Notes under the pieces: model-generated | What the model was told of the DNA's origin: nothing | The model's input: only the letters and a program-made list of their open reading frames with translations | Databases searched by the model: none | Source: Candidatus Bipolaricaulota bacterium | Lineage (GTDB): Bacteria; Bipolaricaulota; Bipolaricaulia; UBA7950; UBA9294 | DNA length: 64,000 nt | Direction of reading: 5' to 3' | NCBI GenBank assembly: GCA_028278555.1 | Contig: JANQEA010000043.1 | Span: 62,001-126,000 of the forward strand | Made by a program: the position numbers and the translations under genes | Shown here: piece by piece, positions 33,698 to 42,461 of the stretch | Layout of the letters: the number at the start of each line of letters is the position of its first letter | How positions within the stretch are numbered: position 1 is the stretch's first letter

Positions 33698-35589
33698 GCC
33701 GTCGCGCATCGAACTGGCGAGAGACGCTCCGGCTCGGCCGAACCGGGTTCCTCATTGCGGACATCCTGATCGTCTCCCTTTCGATTACCCTTGCATACTG
33801 GCTCCGGTTCGACGGGCGGATTCCCGAGCCGCACTTCACGACGATGCTGTTCAGCATCCCGTTGGCCGTCTGTGCGAAGGTCCCGGTGCTGATGCTCCTC
33901 CGGATGTATCGATTCAGTTGGCGTCACGTCGGGATACGGGAGGTGCTCGGCGCGATCATCGCCTGCAACATCGGATCGGCGGCCCTCGCTGCGGCCTTCC
34001 TGTTGATGCGAGAGGTCGTCGTCTACGCCTCCGTGCCGAGGTCCGTGTTGGCGATCGACTACGCCCTTTGCTTGATCGGGATCAGCGGGGTTCGGCTGTC
34101 AAACCGGCTGTGGGCGCTTATCTGGGAGAGGCCTCGCACGCGCGGTCGCGCAAAGGGCAAGCGTGCACTGATCGTCGGCGCCGGTGACGCCGGAACGAGC
34201 TTGGTGAGAAGCCTCGTCGAAGAGGGAGCATCGCAGTATCTGCCGGTCGGTTTCCTCGATGACGACCGGGGCAAGTGGGGATTGATCATTCACGGCGTGC
34301 GGGTCGTCGGAGGCCGAAGGCAGCTGAGGACGGCGGCCGAAACCCACCGCGCTGAGGCAGTGCTGATCGCGGTCCCCTCGACGGAGGGGCCGTTCGTCGG
34401 TGATACCGTTTCGCGGGCGCGTGAAGCCGGGATCTCGGACGTAAGGATTCTTCCTCCGCTCAGCCAGCTGTACAGCTCGGAAGTTCACGTCAAGGAGCTG
34501 CGTGAGGTGACGCCGGAGGATCTCCTCTACCGGCAGCGGGTGTCGATCGACACGAAAGCGATCGAGCAGTTGGTCCGGGATCGGTCGGTGCTCGTCACGG
34601 GGGCGGCCGGTTCGATCGGCTCGGAACTCTGTCGGCAAGCCCTTCGATTCCGCGTGGGACATCTGGTCTGTCTCGACAACGACGAGACGGGATTGTTCTA
34701 CCTTGAGAAAGACCTCGAGGAACGGTTCCACGGCCGGTCGATCTCGTATTGCATCGGAGACATCCGGGATCGGCGGCGCATCGTCGAAGTGCTGCGTGCG
34801 GAGAAACCAAGCATTCTGTTCCACGCGGCCGCCTACAAACACGTGCATGTGATGGAGCGAGATCCGGCGGAGGCGGTCAAGACGAATGTCTTCGGGACCG
34901 AGTGCGTGGTCGACGAGGCCTGTAAGCATGGCGCGGAAGCCGTTGTCATGATCTCGACGGACAAGGCGGTCGATCCGTGTTCGGTCATGGGTGTTACGAA
35001 ACGCGTCGCGGAGTTGATCACCCACTCCTACAACGGGAGAACGGTGACTCGCTGCATGGCCGTCCGGTTCGGGAACGTGCTTGGCAGCCGCGGAAGCGTG
35101 TTGCCGATCTTCGAGGAACAGATCCGCCGAGGCGGACCGGTGACGATCACCGATCCGGAGATGTCCAGGTACTTCATGGTCACATCCGAAGCGGTCCTCT
35201 TGGTCCTTGAAGCGGCGGCGATGGGGCAGGGAGGGGAAGTCTTCGTCCTCGACATGGGCGAGCCGGTCTCGATCCTGGAATTGGCGAAGGATCTGATCCG
35301 CTCGCACGGCCTTGAGCCGGATCAAGACATCCCGATCGTCTTCACCGGCGCTCGCCCGGGCGAACGTCTGTGTGAGGAGCTGCTCACGGCTGAAGAGGGG
35401 ACCGATTCGACGACCCACGAGAAGATCTTCATCGCCCGGCTCGGCTCCCAATGGGCGACGGAGGAACTCGCGGAGCAGCTCGAACGGCTCCGCGGGCCGG
35501 CAGAGGGTGGACAGCGGGATCGCATCGTGGAGACCCTCTGCGCATTGGTTCCGTCCTACACACCCTGCGAGACGGCGGATGCCCCGTAG
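33694..35589 (+). CDS. FlaA1/WbpM/PglF-type UDP-GlcNAc 4,6-dehydratase
   Basis: This 631-residue membrane enzyme has four N-terminal hydrophobic segments (to about residue 140) and a first Rossmann module (LIVGAGDAGTSL). The catalytic module has LVTGAAGSIGSELCRQ, MISTDKAVDP and SVMGVTKR. The usual catalytic tyrosine of YxxxK is methionine (M432, K436), as in WbpM-type inverting or retaining 4,6-dehydratases. It would produce UDP-4-keto-6-deoxy-GlcNAc. With the PglE-, PglD- and PglC-type genes it completes a bacillosamine-type route. It overlaps its neighbours at both ends. Confidence 0.9.
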   Translation: MSRRASNWRETLRLGRTGFLIADILIVSLSITLAYWLRFDGRIPEPHFTTMLFSIPLAVCAKVPVLMLLRMYRFSWRHVGIREVLGAIIACNIGSAALAAAFLLMREVVVYASVPRSVLAIDYALCLIGISGVRLSNRLWALIWERPRTRGRAKGKRALIVGAGDAGTSLVRSLVEEGASQYLPVGFLDDDRGKWGLIIHGVRVVGGRRQLRTAAETHRAEAVLIAVPSTEGPFVGDTVSRAREAGISDVRILPPLSQLYSSEVHVKELREVTPEDLLYRQRVSIDTKAIEQLVRDRSVLVTGAAGSIGSELCRQALRFRVGHLVCLDNDETGLFYLEKDLEERFHGRSISYCIGDIRDRRRIVEVLRAEKPSILFHAAAYKHVHVMERDPAEAVKTNVFGTECVVDEACKHGAEAVVMISTDKAVDPCSVMGVTKRVAELITHSYNGRTVTRCMAVRFGNVLGSRGSVLPIFEEQIRRGGPVTITDPEMSRYFMVTSEAVLLVLEAAAMGQGGEVFVLDMGEPVSILELAKDLIRSHGLEPDQDIPIVFTGARPGERLCEELLTAEEGTDSTTHEKIFIARLGSQWATEELAEQLERLRGPAEGGQRDRIVETLCALVPSYTPCETADAP

Positions 35590-36205
35590 CGAAGGCCGAA
35601 TCCAAACTCCACCGATCGTTCGAGGAGAGGTCCACCTCTGGCGTCTGACGACGCGCTCGTCTCGAACGGCCTCGCGGCGGATTCTCTCCGCCTACGCGGG
35701 CGTAGAATCGATCGATTCGAGCGACCACGGAGATCTCTCGTTCAGCCTGTCCCACTCCGGACCGGTCACGCTGCTGGCTGTCGGGATGAAGCAGGCCATG
35801 GGGGTCGACGTTGAACACGTCCGGAATGGCGTGCGCATCGCGGATCTCGCGAGACGGTTCTTCTCCGCATCGGAAGTCGCCGCCTTGCTCGCCACCGCTC
35901 CGGAGGAGCGGATCGCGGCGTTCTTCCGAACGTGGGTCCGGAAGGAGGCGTATTTGAAGGCGCTCCGATGCGGGCTCGGGGTTCCGGCCGGGCTCTCACG
36001 GTTCAGTGTGACGGTTGCCGCCGATCGGCCGCCCGCGATCTTGGAGACGCGGCTGGAGGACGGCGGAGCGTCGGCGCTTGCGCTCTACGACTTGGACGCC
36101 CCCCCCGGCTGTGCGGGGGCCCTCGCCGTGGAGGGAACGGATCACAAGATTCGCTCCTTCGACGAAGGAGATCTGACATCGGAGGCTCAACGAGGAACAG
36201 GCTGA
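35579..36205 (+). CDS. 4'-phosphopantetheinyl transferase, Sfp-like
   Basis: This protein of about 208 residues has the two signature regions of the superfamily: GVDVEHVR near residue 78 (Mg-binding Asp and Glu) and FFRTWVRKEAYLKALRCGLG near residue 118. It would activate a carrier protein with coenzyme A. No carrier protein, fatty-acid or polyketide gene is in the window, so the partner is elsewhere. The ATG at 35579 overlaps the dehydratase gene by 11 bases; longer in-frame starts run deep into that gene. Only ten bases separate its stop from the convergent GGDEF gene. Confidence 0.75.
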   Translation: MPRSEGRIQTPPIVRGEVHLWRLTTRSSRTASRRILSAYAGVESIDSSDHGDLSFSLSHSGPVTLLAVGMKQAMGVDVEHVRNGVRIADLARRFFSASEVAALLATAPEERIAAFFRTWVRKEAYLKALRCGLGVPAGLSRFSVTVAADRPPAILETRLEDGGASALALYDLDAPPGCAGALAVEGTDHKIRSFDEGDLTSEAQRGTG

Positions 36206-36215
36206 GCCGGAGCGG

Positions 36216-37136
36216 TCAGACGCTGGGCCCGCCGGGGGAGAGGCCCCGCTTCTCCTCGTACATGGCGAGGTCGGCGCGATGAAGAACGCGTTCGATCGAC
36301 TCGCCACTCGCCGGGTCCCAATGGGCCGTTCCGATGGAAAGGGACACCGGGAATTCGGAGAGGAAGCTCAGCTGCCCGGTTCGGAGCATTTCCGCCTGGA
36401 TCCGTGTCTTGACGATGTCCGTTTCGCCGTCCGTCTCGACGAGTAGGACGAGGAACTCGTCACCGCCGTATCGAATGACGACATCGGAATCGCGGACCGA
36501 CTCCTCGAGTGCGGCTGCGACCGTTTGGAGGACCCGATCTCCCGTGTTGTGGCCGAAGCGGTCGTTGACCTCCTTGAACCGATTGACGTCGATCATCAAC
36601 ACGCCGATCGGGTGTCGATAGCGACGTGCACGGCTGATCTCGCCGTCGAGGATCTCTGCGAGCGCGTGGCGGTTGAAGACGCCGGTGAGCGGGTCGTGCC
36701 GGGCCATGTGCGAAAGCCGCCGTTCGTACTCCTTGTGCTCGGTGATGTCCTGCAGACTCCCTTCGTAGGATCGGATCGCTCCATCTTCGTCGCAGACGGC
36801 CCGGCAGGTGTCGCGCACCCAGATCGTCGTCCCGTCCCGGCGCAACAGCTCGGTTTCGAATTCCTGGACAACACCTTCCTCGGCGAGAAGTGAACGCTCC
36901 TTCTCGCGATCGGCGGGGTGAGCGTAGAGCTGCGATGCCATGATCCCGAGGAGGGACTCTCGGTCGGAGAATCCGAGCATCTCGACGAGGGCCGGATTCG
37001 CGTCGACGATCGTCCCGTCTGGCGTCGTGATGTAGAGCCCGATCGGGACGCCTTCGAACAGCGAGCGATACGAGATCTCGCGGGCATCGGAGACACGTTC
37101 CTCTTCTGGAGTTCCGTGGTTTCGCGAGGCTGGCAT
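36216..37136 (-). CDS. PAS-GGDEF diguanylate cyclase
   Basis: This 306-residue protein has an N-terminal PAS domain (residues about 20-140, SYRSLFEGVPIGLYITTPDG to GSLQDITEHKEYE) and a GGDEF domain (about 150-300). The active-site YGGDEF is intact and is preceded by RDSD five residues upstream, which matches the RxxD inhibitory site. It should make cyclic di-GMP in response to a ligand sensed by PAS. No membrane segment is visible. It converges on the glycan locus and may regulate surface behaviour, an inference only. A GTG start at 37096 is an alternative. Confidence 0.85.
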   Translation of the reverse strand: MPASRNHGTPEEERVSDAREISYRSLFEGVPIGLYITTPDGTIVDANPALVEMLGFSDRESLLGIMASQLYAHPADREKERSLLAEEGVVQEFETELLRRDGTTIWVRDTCRAVCDEDGAIRSYEGSLQDITEHKEYERRLSHMARHDPLTGVFNRHALAEILDGEISRARRYRHPIGVLMIDVNRFKEVNDRFGHNTGDRVLQTVAAALEESVRDSDVVIRYGGDEFLVLLVETDGETDIVKTRIQAEMLRTGQLSFLSEFPVSLSIGTAHWDPASGESIERVLHRADLAMYEEKRGLSPGGPSV

Positions 37137-37204
37137 GGGAGCAAGCAGCGTACATCGTTTGTCATCGGGGGGGCAAATACTGAAGCATCGATCGACCTTG
37201 CAGT

Positions 37205-37230
37205 CATGATCATATTGTTATAGCATCATG
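37205..37230. promoter_or_regulatory. candidate ArsR-type operator
   Basis: A perfect 6-base inverted repeat, CATGAT at 37205-37210 and ATCATG at 37225-37230, surrounds an AT-rich 14-base core. The element lies in the 139-base divergent gap between the GGDEF gene and the ArsR-type regulator. Its size and AT-rich centre fit an ArsR-family binding site, which suggests autoregulation. Confidence 0.35.
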
Positions 37231-37275
37231 TTGCGAATCGGCCGAAGCCGCACTTGCGAAACCCGGGAGGATCGA

Positions 37276-38403
37276 TTGACAGAGAAGACCAAGACCGCCG
37301 ATCGGCCCAGCCTCATCGTTTCGTTCGACGATTCGTTTGCCCACGTCATCACCGCGACGCTGGCGATCGTTGCGACCGCGCCGGTGTTCGAAGGGCTCGA
37401 TCAGTGGGTTTACGTCACGTTTGCCGCCCTCCCCGACGATCTACGGAGGGACATCCAGGCGATCTTCGATCCGATCGGCGTGCCACTGATCCTTCGCCAG
37501 CTGGCCGAAGAGGGTTCGGAGATTCATGACTTCACGTCGTTCGTCGGGTGGCTGAGCGTTCTCGACAACGCGGCCGTCCGCGACACGTTGTCGTTCATCT
37601 TCCGCGGCCTGGCGAGGAAGGGCGCTTCGAAGGGACTGGAGGTGCTCAGCGTTCCGGAGGTCGACGATGAGGCTGCGGTGCGCGACTTCCTGAGGAAGAC
37701 CGAATGCGGGTGGACGGACCTTGCGGAGAAAGACGCAGACTACTTCGACGAATTGGTCGCACTGATATCGAATCCGGAGAAGCTGAAGGTGCGCCTCGTG
37801 TCCACCGTGACACGTTTCTGGGAGAAGGTCTACCAGAAGGAGTACGAAGGGACTCGAGGGCTCATCAGCCGGAGCGTCGCCTACCATCGACAGATCCGGT
37901 ATCCCGAGGTATTCAGCGAGATCTACCTTGCGGTGACGGGGAAGGCGTTGTCGGCAACTGCGGAGAGGGCCTACGCCGCCGCCGGCCTCGAGCGGTTGAC
38001 GTTCATCCCGAGCTGCTACACCGGACCGTACGTCCGATTCGCTCCGCTCGACGAGGAGGGCCAATCGTTGCTCCTCGTCTTCAACGCCCGGACGCAATCG
38101 GGGGATCCGGCTCACCCGCTCGCGTCCGTGCAATCGATCTTCCCGCCGTTGAAGGCGCTCGCCGACGAGACTCGCCTCGAGATTCTCGGCATGCTCGCCG
38201 ACGGCGAGCTGTACGCACAGCAGATCGTCGACCGACTCGAGATCAGCCAACCCGCGGTCTCACGACATCTGCGGTTGATGGTCGCCGGCGGGATCCTGAC
38301 GCAACGAAAGGAAGCAGGTATGAAGTTCTACGGAATACGGACGGAGACGTTGACGAACCTCGCGAAGCGGATCGCAGCGTTTACTGCATGGGGGAGCGAG
38401 TAG
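37276..38403 (+). CDS. ArsR-family winged-helix regulator with large N-terminal domain (DUF5937-like)
   Basis: The C-terminal 85 residues form a typical ArsR winged helix (PLKALADETRLEILGML, then QQIVDRLEISQPAVSRHLRLM). The N-terminal part of about 290 residues lacks metal-binding cysteine clusters and resembles the DUF5937 sensor-like region found upstream of ArsR domains. The TTG at 37276 has a perfect GGGAGG five bases before it. An ATG 48 bases upstream has none and would overlap the candidate operator. It heads the co-directional metabolic cluster and is its likely regulator, probably of the flavodoxin and TPR genes that follow. Confidence 0.78.
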   Translation: MTEKTKTADRPSLIVSFDDSFAHVITATLAIVATAPVFEGLDQWVYVTFAALPDDLRRDIQAIFDPIGVPLILRQLAEEGSEIHDFTSFVGWLSVLDNAAVRDTLSFIFRGLARKGASKGLEVLSVPEVDDEAAVRDFLRKTECGWTDLAEKDADYFDELVALISNPEKLKVRLVSTVTRFWEKVYQKEYEGTRGLISRSVAYHRQIRYPEVFSEIYLAVTGKALSATAERAYAAAGLERLTFIPSCYTGPYVRFAPLDEEGQSLLLVFNARTQSGDPAHPLASVQSIFPPLKALADETRLEILGMLADGELYAQQIVDRLEISQPAVSRHLRLMVAGGILTQRKEAGMKFYGIRTETLTNLAKRIAAFTAWGSE

Positions 38404-38492
38404 AACCGACTCGATTGCGCCATCAATCGGCCGGAGATCGCTCCCCCCACCTCCTCCCTCGCGAATAGACGGACACAAGGTCGGAGGCCTTT

Positions 38493-38627
38493 ATGAATCG
38501 TACGGAGCGGATTGTACTCGGAGATGCCCGGGATTCGCGATACATCGAGCCGATCGGGCACCTCATCCTCTCCTTTCCTCCCCGACGCTGCGCGACGTGC
38601 CCTGTCCGAAGCGTTGCTCCTTCCTGA
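38493..38627 (+). pseudogene. 44-codon frame resembling a DNA methyltransferase N-terminus
   Basis: A short frame with a good ribosome site (CGGAGG, six bases before the ATG) encodes 44 residues. Its first half, with ERIVLGDARDSRYIE and HLILSFPP, looks like the start of an N4/N6 DNA methyltransferase. Those begin with a GDARDL-type motif followed by the catalytic TSPPY. The rest is cysteine- and arginine-rich and ends early. It may be a decayed remnant or a chance match. It lies in the 254-base gap between the regulator and the flavodoxin gene, where I see nothing else. Confidence 0.25.
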
Positions 38628-38657
38628 GAGAGTGAACAGTCCAAGGAGGTCCAACGG

Positions 38658-39143
38658 ATGCACGTACTGGTGATGTACCACTCACGAACGGGGAACACCG
38701 AGAGCCTTGCGCGGCAGGTTGCCGAGGGGGTCCAGACCGTTGCAGGCGTCGAATGCGTGCTCAAGCCGGTCTCGGAGATCGAGCTCGGCGATCTCTTCGA
38801 AGCAAGCGGGATCATCGCCGGATCGCCTTCGTACTACGGGACGATGGCGTCGGAGATGAAGGAGATCTTCGATCGCATCCACAACGACCGTCCGCGGATG
38901 GTCGACAAGGTGGGTGCGGCGTTCGCGACATCCGGACACCCAACCGGAGGCCGGGAGACGACGATGCTCTCGATCCTCGAAGCGATGCTCGTCTGCGGCA
39001 TGCTCGTTTGCAGCGATCCATCGGAGGCTGGCGGCCACTTCGGCGTCGGCTCCGTCGGCATGCCGGGCGAGCGAGAGGCGAAATGGGCGGCGATGCTCGG
39101 CGCTCGCGTTGCCGGCTTCGTCGCGCGCCTCGGTGAAGCGTAG
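38658..39143 (+). CDS. flavodoxin/WrbA-like FMN protein
   Basis: This 161-residue flavodoxin-fold protein has the phosphate-binding loop YHSRTGNTESLA at the N-terminus. It also has AGSPSYYGTMASEMKEIFDR, where WrbA- and flavodoxin-type proteins contact the flavin. AAGGAGGTCC precedes the ATG. It could be an electron carrier or an NAD(P)H-quinone reductase. The nearby aldehyde ferredoxin oxidoreductase needs a low-potential electron acceptor, so a carrier role is plausible but unproven. Confidence 0.82.
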   Translation: MHVLVMYHSRTGNTESLARQVAEGVQTVAGVECVLKPVSEIELGDLFEASGIIAGSPSYYGTMASEMKEIFDRIHNDRPRMVDKVGAAFATSGHPTGGRETTMLSILEAMLVCGMLVCSDPSEAGGHFGVGSVGMPGEREAKWAAMLGARVAGFVARLGEA

Positions 39144-39180
39144 GGATTGGTCTAGCAAGGAGCATGAAAGGAGAGCGGTG

Positions 39181-40128
39181 ATGTCGGGAGATACGGATGG
39201 ACGGTTGGCGACGGAACTGGTGACCGCGATTCGCGAAGCCGCGATCCAGCTCGAACACGACGGCCGGCCGGAACCGGCGATCCGCCTCTTGAAGGACGTC
39301 CTCAGGTTGGGAGATGCGCGGCTGCCGACTGTCGACACGACCCGCCTCCGGGCGGCGCTCGCGGGGATGCTCTGGAAGCGGGGACGGATGGAGAAGGCGA
39401 GGGTCCTCGCTACGGATGCTGTCAAGCTCGCCGAGGAGGTGGGCAACCCCGAGGCGCTGTCGGAGGCGCTTTTCGCGCTCGGCGAAGTGACGTACATCGA
39501 GGCGGCGTACATGGGCCGAGGGACGATCGACGAAGCGTTGGAGCTACATCTGCGTGCACTCGACCTCCGCTGCGAGATGGGTGACCGACGCGGCGAGTCG
39601 TTGTCGCTTGCGCGGATCGGGGTGATCCACGAACGGCGCGACGAGCATGACCGGGCGCAGGCCCGCTATGAGCAGGCGCTCCGGATTGCCGAGGAGATCG
39701 ACTTCCCGGGCGGGACATTCCGCCCGCTCGTCCACATCGCTGTGGCCAAGGACCGCGGCGGCGATCTGCCCGGCGCTCTTGTCGAACACCGGAAGAGCCT
39801 GGCTGCTGCGCGTCGAGCCCGGGCAGCGTATGCCCTCACGTTCGCGCTCAGCAACGTGGCGGTGACCGCCCACCGACTGGATGGGAAGCTCGACTCGGCG
39901 CTCGAGCTGCTGGACGAAGCGGAAGGACTGGCCCGCGAAATCGACGCCAAGCTCAGCCTCTGCCGGGTCCCGCTGATGCGAGGCGACGTGTATGGAGCGG
40001 CCGGCTTGGAGGAGGAGGCGCGTCGGGCGTATGAGGCGTCGATCCGGGCTGCCGAGGCGGCTGGCTTCCTTCCGCTCGTCGAGTACGTGAACGAGCGGCT
40101 CGCCCGCCTGGGCGAGACGGACGACTGA
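39181..40128 (+). CDS. TPR-repeat protein
   Basis: This 315-residue all-helical protein is built of about six to seven tetratricopeptide-like repeats (for example EALSEALFALGEVTYIEAA, then SLSLARIGVIHERRDEHDRA). It has no signal peptide or membrane segment. AAAGGAGAG precedes the ATG. The next gene is a clear paralogue: both begin with a QLEHDGR segment and share RIGVIHER and the SLxLARIG pattern. Such stand-alone TPR proteins act as scaffolds or peptide sensors; the partner here is unknown. Confidence 0.75.
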   Translation: MSGDTDGRLATELVTAIREAAIQLEHDGRPEPAIRLLKDVLRLGDARLPTVDTTRLRAALAGMLWKRGRMEKARVLATDAVKLAEEVGNPEALSEALFALGEVTYIEAAYMGRGTIDEALELHLRALDLRCEMGDRRGESLSLARIGVIHERRDEHDRAQARYEQALRIAEEIDFPGGTFRPLVHIAVAKDRGGDLPGALVEHRKSLAAARRARAAYALTFALSNVAVTAHRLDGKLDSALELLDEAEGLAREIDAKLSLCRVPLMRGDVYGAAGLEEEARRAYEASIRAAEAAGFLPLVEYVNERLARLGETDD

Positions 40129-40170
40129 GCGACGATGCGATTGGGAAGCTCGCACGAACAGGAGGGAACG

Positions 40171-41103
40171 ATGATGCGAGGGGACGGGCTGGCGGTATTG
40201 ATCCGCCGTACCGCAGAGCAGCTCGAACACGACGGCCGAAGCGGACTGGCGAGGGATCTGGCGAACGCCCTGTTCGAGGATGAGAGATTGGAGGGCCCGC
40301 CCGCCGAGCGAGCCCATGCTCACAGCCTGCTCGCGAACATCGAGCTTCGGCAGGGAGCGTTCGGTTCCGCCGCGGAACATGCGACCGAGGCGGTCGCCCT
40401 GGCGGAGCGATCCGGCGATTCCGAGGCGCTCTCCGCCGCGCTCTATGCCCAGGGCGAGGTCGAGTACCTCGAAGGCGCCTGGCGAGAGACGAAACCGCTC
40501 GACGAAGCGCTCCGTCTGCACGAGCGCTGCCTCGAGATCCGCCGGGAGGCCGGCGATGTTGCCGGCGTATCGATTTCGCTGTCGCGGATCGGCGTCATTC
40601 ACGAGCGCTTGGGGGATCAGGAGCGCGCCGTCGCATGCTACGAGGAGTCCTTGGAGGCCGCCGAGGCGGCAGACTTTGTCGAGGGGACGAGCCGCAACCT
40701 CGTCCACCTGGGGGGCGCGGAGGATCTGGCAGGCAACCTCGAGGCTGCGCTCGACTACTACGAGCGGAGCGTCCTCGCGAGCCGACCGAGTCACGACGTG
40801 CGTTCCCTGGCGTTCGACCTTTGCAACGTTGCCTCTGCCCTCGCCCGGTTGGGGGGCGATCTGGCCAAGGCGTCGGAGTGCCTGGTCGAGGCGCGATCCC
40901 TCGCCGAGGGGATGGACTGGAAGCTCGGGTTGATCCGTGTGATGCAGATCGAGGCCTACGTCTCGAAGGCCGGGGGCGACGCGTCCGCCGCTCGGACCAC
41001 ATTGCAGGCGGCGGCGGACCTCTCTCGCCGCTACGGGTTCGCTGCCTTCGAGCGAAGGCTTTCGGAGCAGATCGAGGAACTCGAAGAGGGGGCGTCTTCC
41101 TGA
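40171..41103 (+). CDS. TPR-repeat protein, paralogue of the preceding gene
   Basis: This 310-residue TPR-like helical repeat protein has the same start (RRTAEQLEHDGRSG) and repeat order as its neighbour, so the pair arose by tandem duplication. The ATG at 40171 has AGGAGGGAAC directly upstream and is preferred to an ATG 36 bases earlier. The strings LYAQGEVEYLEGAWRETK and ISLSRIGVIHERLGDQE line up with the first paralogue. The role is unknown. Both lie between a flavodoxin and a multidrug-type exporter. Confidence 0.75.
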   Translation: MMRGDGLAVLIRRTAEQLEHDGRSGLARDLANALFEDERLEGPPAERAHAHSLLANIELRQGAFGSAAEHATEAVALAERSGDSEALSAALYAQGEVEYLEGAWRETKPLDEALRLHERCLEIRREAGDVAGVSISLSRIGVIHERLGDQERAVACYEESLEAAEAADFVEGTSRNLVHLGGAEDLAGNLEAALDYYERSVLASRPSHDVRSLAFDLCNVASALARLGGDLAKASECLVEARSLAEGMDWKLGLIRVMQIEAYVSKAGGDASAARTTLQAAADLSRRYGFAAFERRLSEQIEELEEGASS

Positions 41104-41137
41104 GGCGAAGGCGGACGGACAATCGATGGAGGAACAG

Positions 41138-42451
41138 ATGCGGCCCCGCGGTATGAGTTCGTTCCTTGTCATCTGGTCTGGGCAGTTCCTCTCCCAGGTC
41201 GGAACGCTGATGACGTCGCTTGCCCTGATCTTCTGGGCTTACGACCTGACCGGGCGAGCAACGGAGCTGGCCCTGATGGCCTTCTTCGTCCTCGGCCCCC
41301 GGGTTTTGTTCGGCCCGCTCGCCGGCGCGATGATCGACCGCTGGAAGCGGAAGACGGTCCTGTTGGTCTGCGACACAGTCGCCGGTCTGATCTCGGGGCT
41401 CGTTCTGATCCTGCTGATCTCGGGCAACCTGCAGATCTGGCACCTGTACGTGCTGACGTTCCTCACCGGCCTGTTCTCCGCTTTCCAGGAGCCTGCCTTC
41501 CTCGCCTCGGCGACGATGATGGTTCTGCCGCGGCAGTACGGCCGGACCGGAGGATTGACGTCGCTCTTGACCCACGCCTCTGCGATCCTCGCGCCGGCGA
41601 TTGCGGGGGTCCTTCTGCCGCTGATCGGCCTCCGGGGAATCCTCCTCGTCGACATCGGAACCTTCGGCTTTGCGGCGTTCACCTTGATGCTGGTTCGGAT
41701 CCCAGAGCCGAAGCCGTCCGACACATCGTCTTCTCGGTCGGTCCGACAGCTGTTTTCCGACGTCGGGGAGGGGTTCCGCTACCTCGTCGAGCAGAGGAGT
41801 CTCCTTCTCGTGTTGTTGCTTTTCGCGTCGACGAACTTCTTCGGGAGCGCGTACAGCACGCTGTACCGGGCGATGGTGCTCGCGAGGACCGGCGGAAGCG
41901 AGGCGGCCGTTGTGACGGTGCAGCTCCTGATCGGAATCGGCGGGACAGTCGGGGCGATGTTCGTCTCCTTCTTCGGCAGCCCGAAGCGGAAGGTGTACGC
42001 GATCCTGATTGGCTACGCGGTCGGGGCGTTTTTCCGCGCGCTCTTCGGCGTCGACTTCGGGCTCCCGACGATCGCGGCGATCGGATTGATCACGACCGCT
42101 TGCATGGCCTACGCGGGGGCGTGCAGCAATGCACTGTGGCAGGCGAAGGTTCCGCCGCCGATGCAGGGTCGCGTTCTTGCGACACGACTCGCGCTCGCCG
42201 GCGCGATTTCGCTGGTGACGAGACTCATTGCCGGCCCGCTGGCCGATCACGTGTTCGAGCCGGCCATGGTCCCGGGGAGGAGCCTGGCCGACGCGTTCGG
42301 TTGGCTGGCGGGAACCGGTCCGGGCGCCGGAATGGGGGTGTACATCACGCTCAGCTGCACGGCGGGGATGCTGGTCCTGCTGTGGGGCCTCACCCGGCGG
42401 TCGATCCGCGAGATCGACACGCTCGTGCCGGACCACGTGACAATCTTCTGA
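41138..42451 (+). CDS. major facilitator superfamily transporter
   Basis: This 437-residue membrane protein has about 12 hydrophobic segments. The MFS cytoplasmic-loop motif is seen as GPLAGAMIDRWKRKTVLL. The overall layout resembles the MFS_3 group (EntS-like exporters), with FLTGLFSAFQEPAFLA in segment four. GGAGGAAC precedes the ATG at 41138, which is preferred to one 12 bases upstream. Export of a small molecule handled by the neighbouring reductases is possible. Confidence 0.85.
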   Translation: MRPRGMSSFLVIWSGQFLSQVGTLMTSLALIFWAYDLTGRATELALMAFFVLGPRVLFGPLAGAMIDRWKRKTVLLVCDTVAGLISGLVLILLISGNLQIWHLYVLTFLTGLFSAFQEPAFLASATMMVLPRQYGRTGGLTSLLTHASAILAPAIAGVLLPLIGLRGILLVDIGTFGFAAFTLMLVRIPEPKPSDTSSSRSVRQLFSDVGEGFRYLVEQRSLLLVLLLFASTNFFGSAYSTLYRAMVLARTGGSEAAVVTVQLLIGIGGTVGAMFVSFFGSPKRKVYAILIGYAVGAFFRALFGVDFGLPTIAAIGLITTACMAYAGACSNALWQAKVPPPMQGRVLATRLALAGAISLVTRLIAGPLADHVFEPAMVPGRSLADAFGWLAGTGPGAGMGVYITLSCTAGMLVLLWGLTRRSIREIDTLVPDHVTIF

Positions 42452-42461
42452 GAGGAGTGGA

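Noticed and set aside
34099-35451. Open minus-strand frame of 450 codons opposite the FlaA1/PglF-type dehydratase
   Set aside because: It mirrors a well-supported gene and has antisense-like composition.
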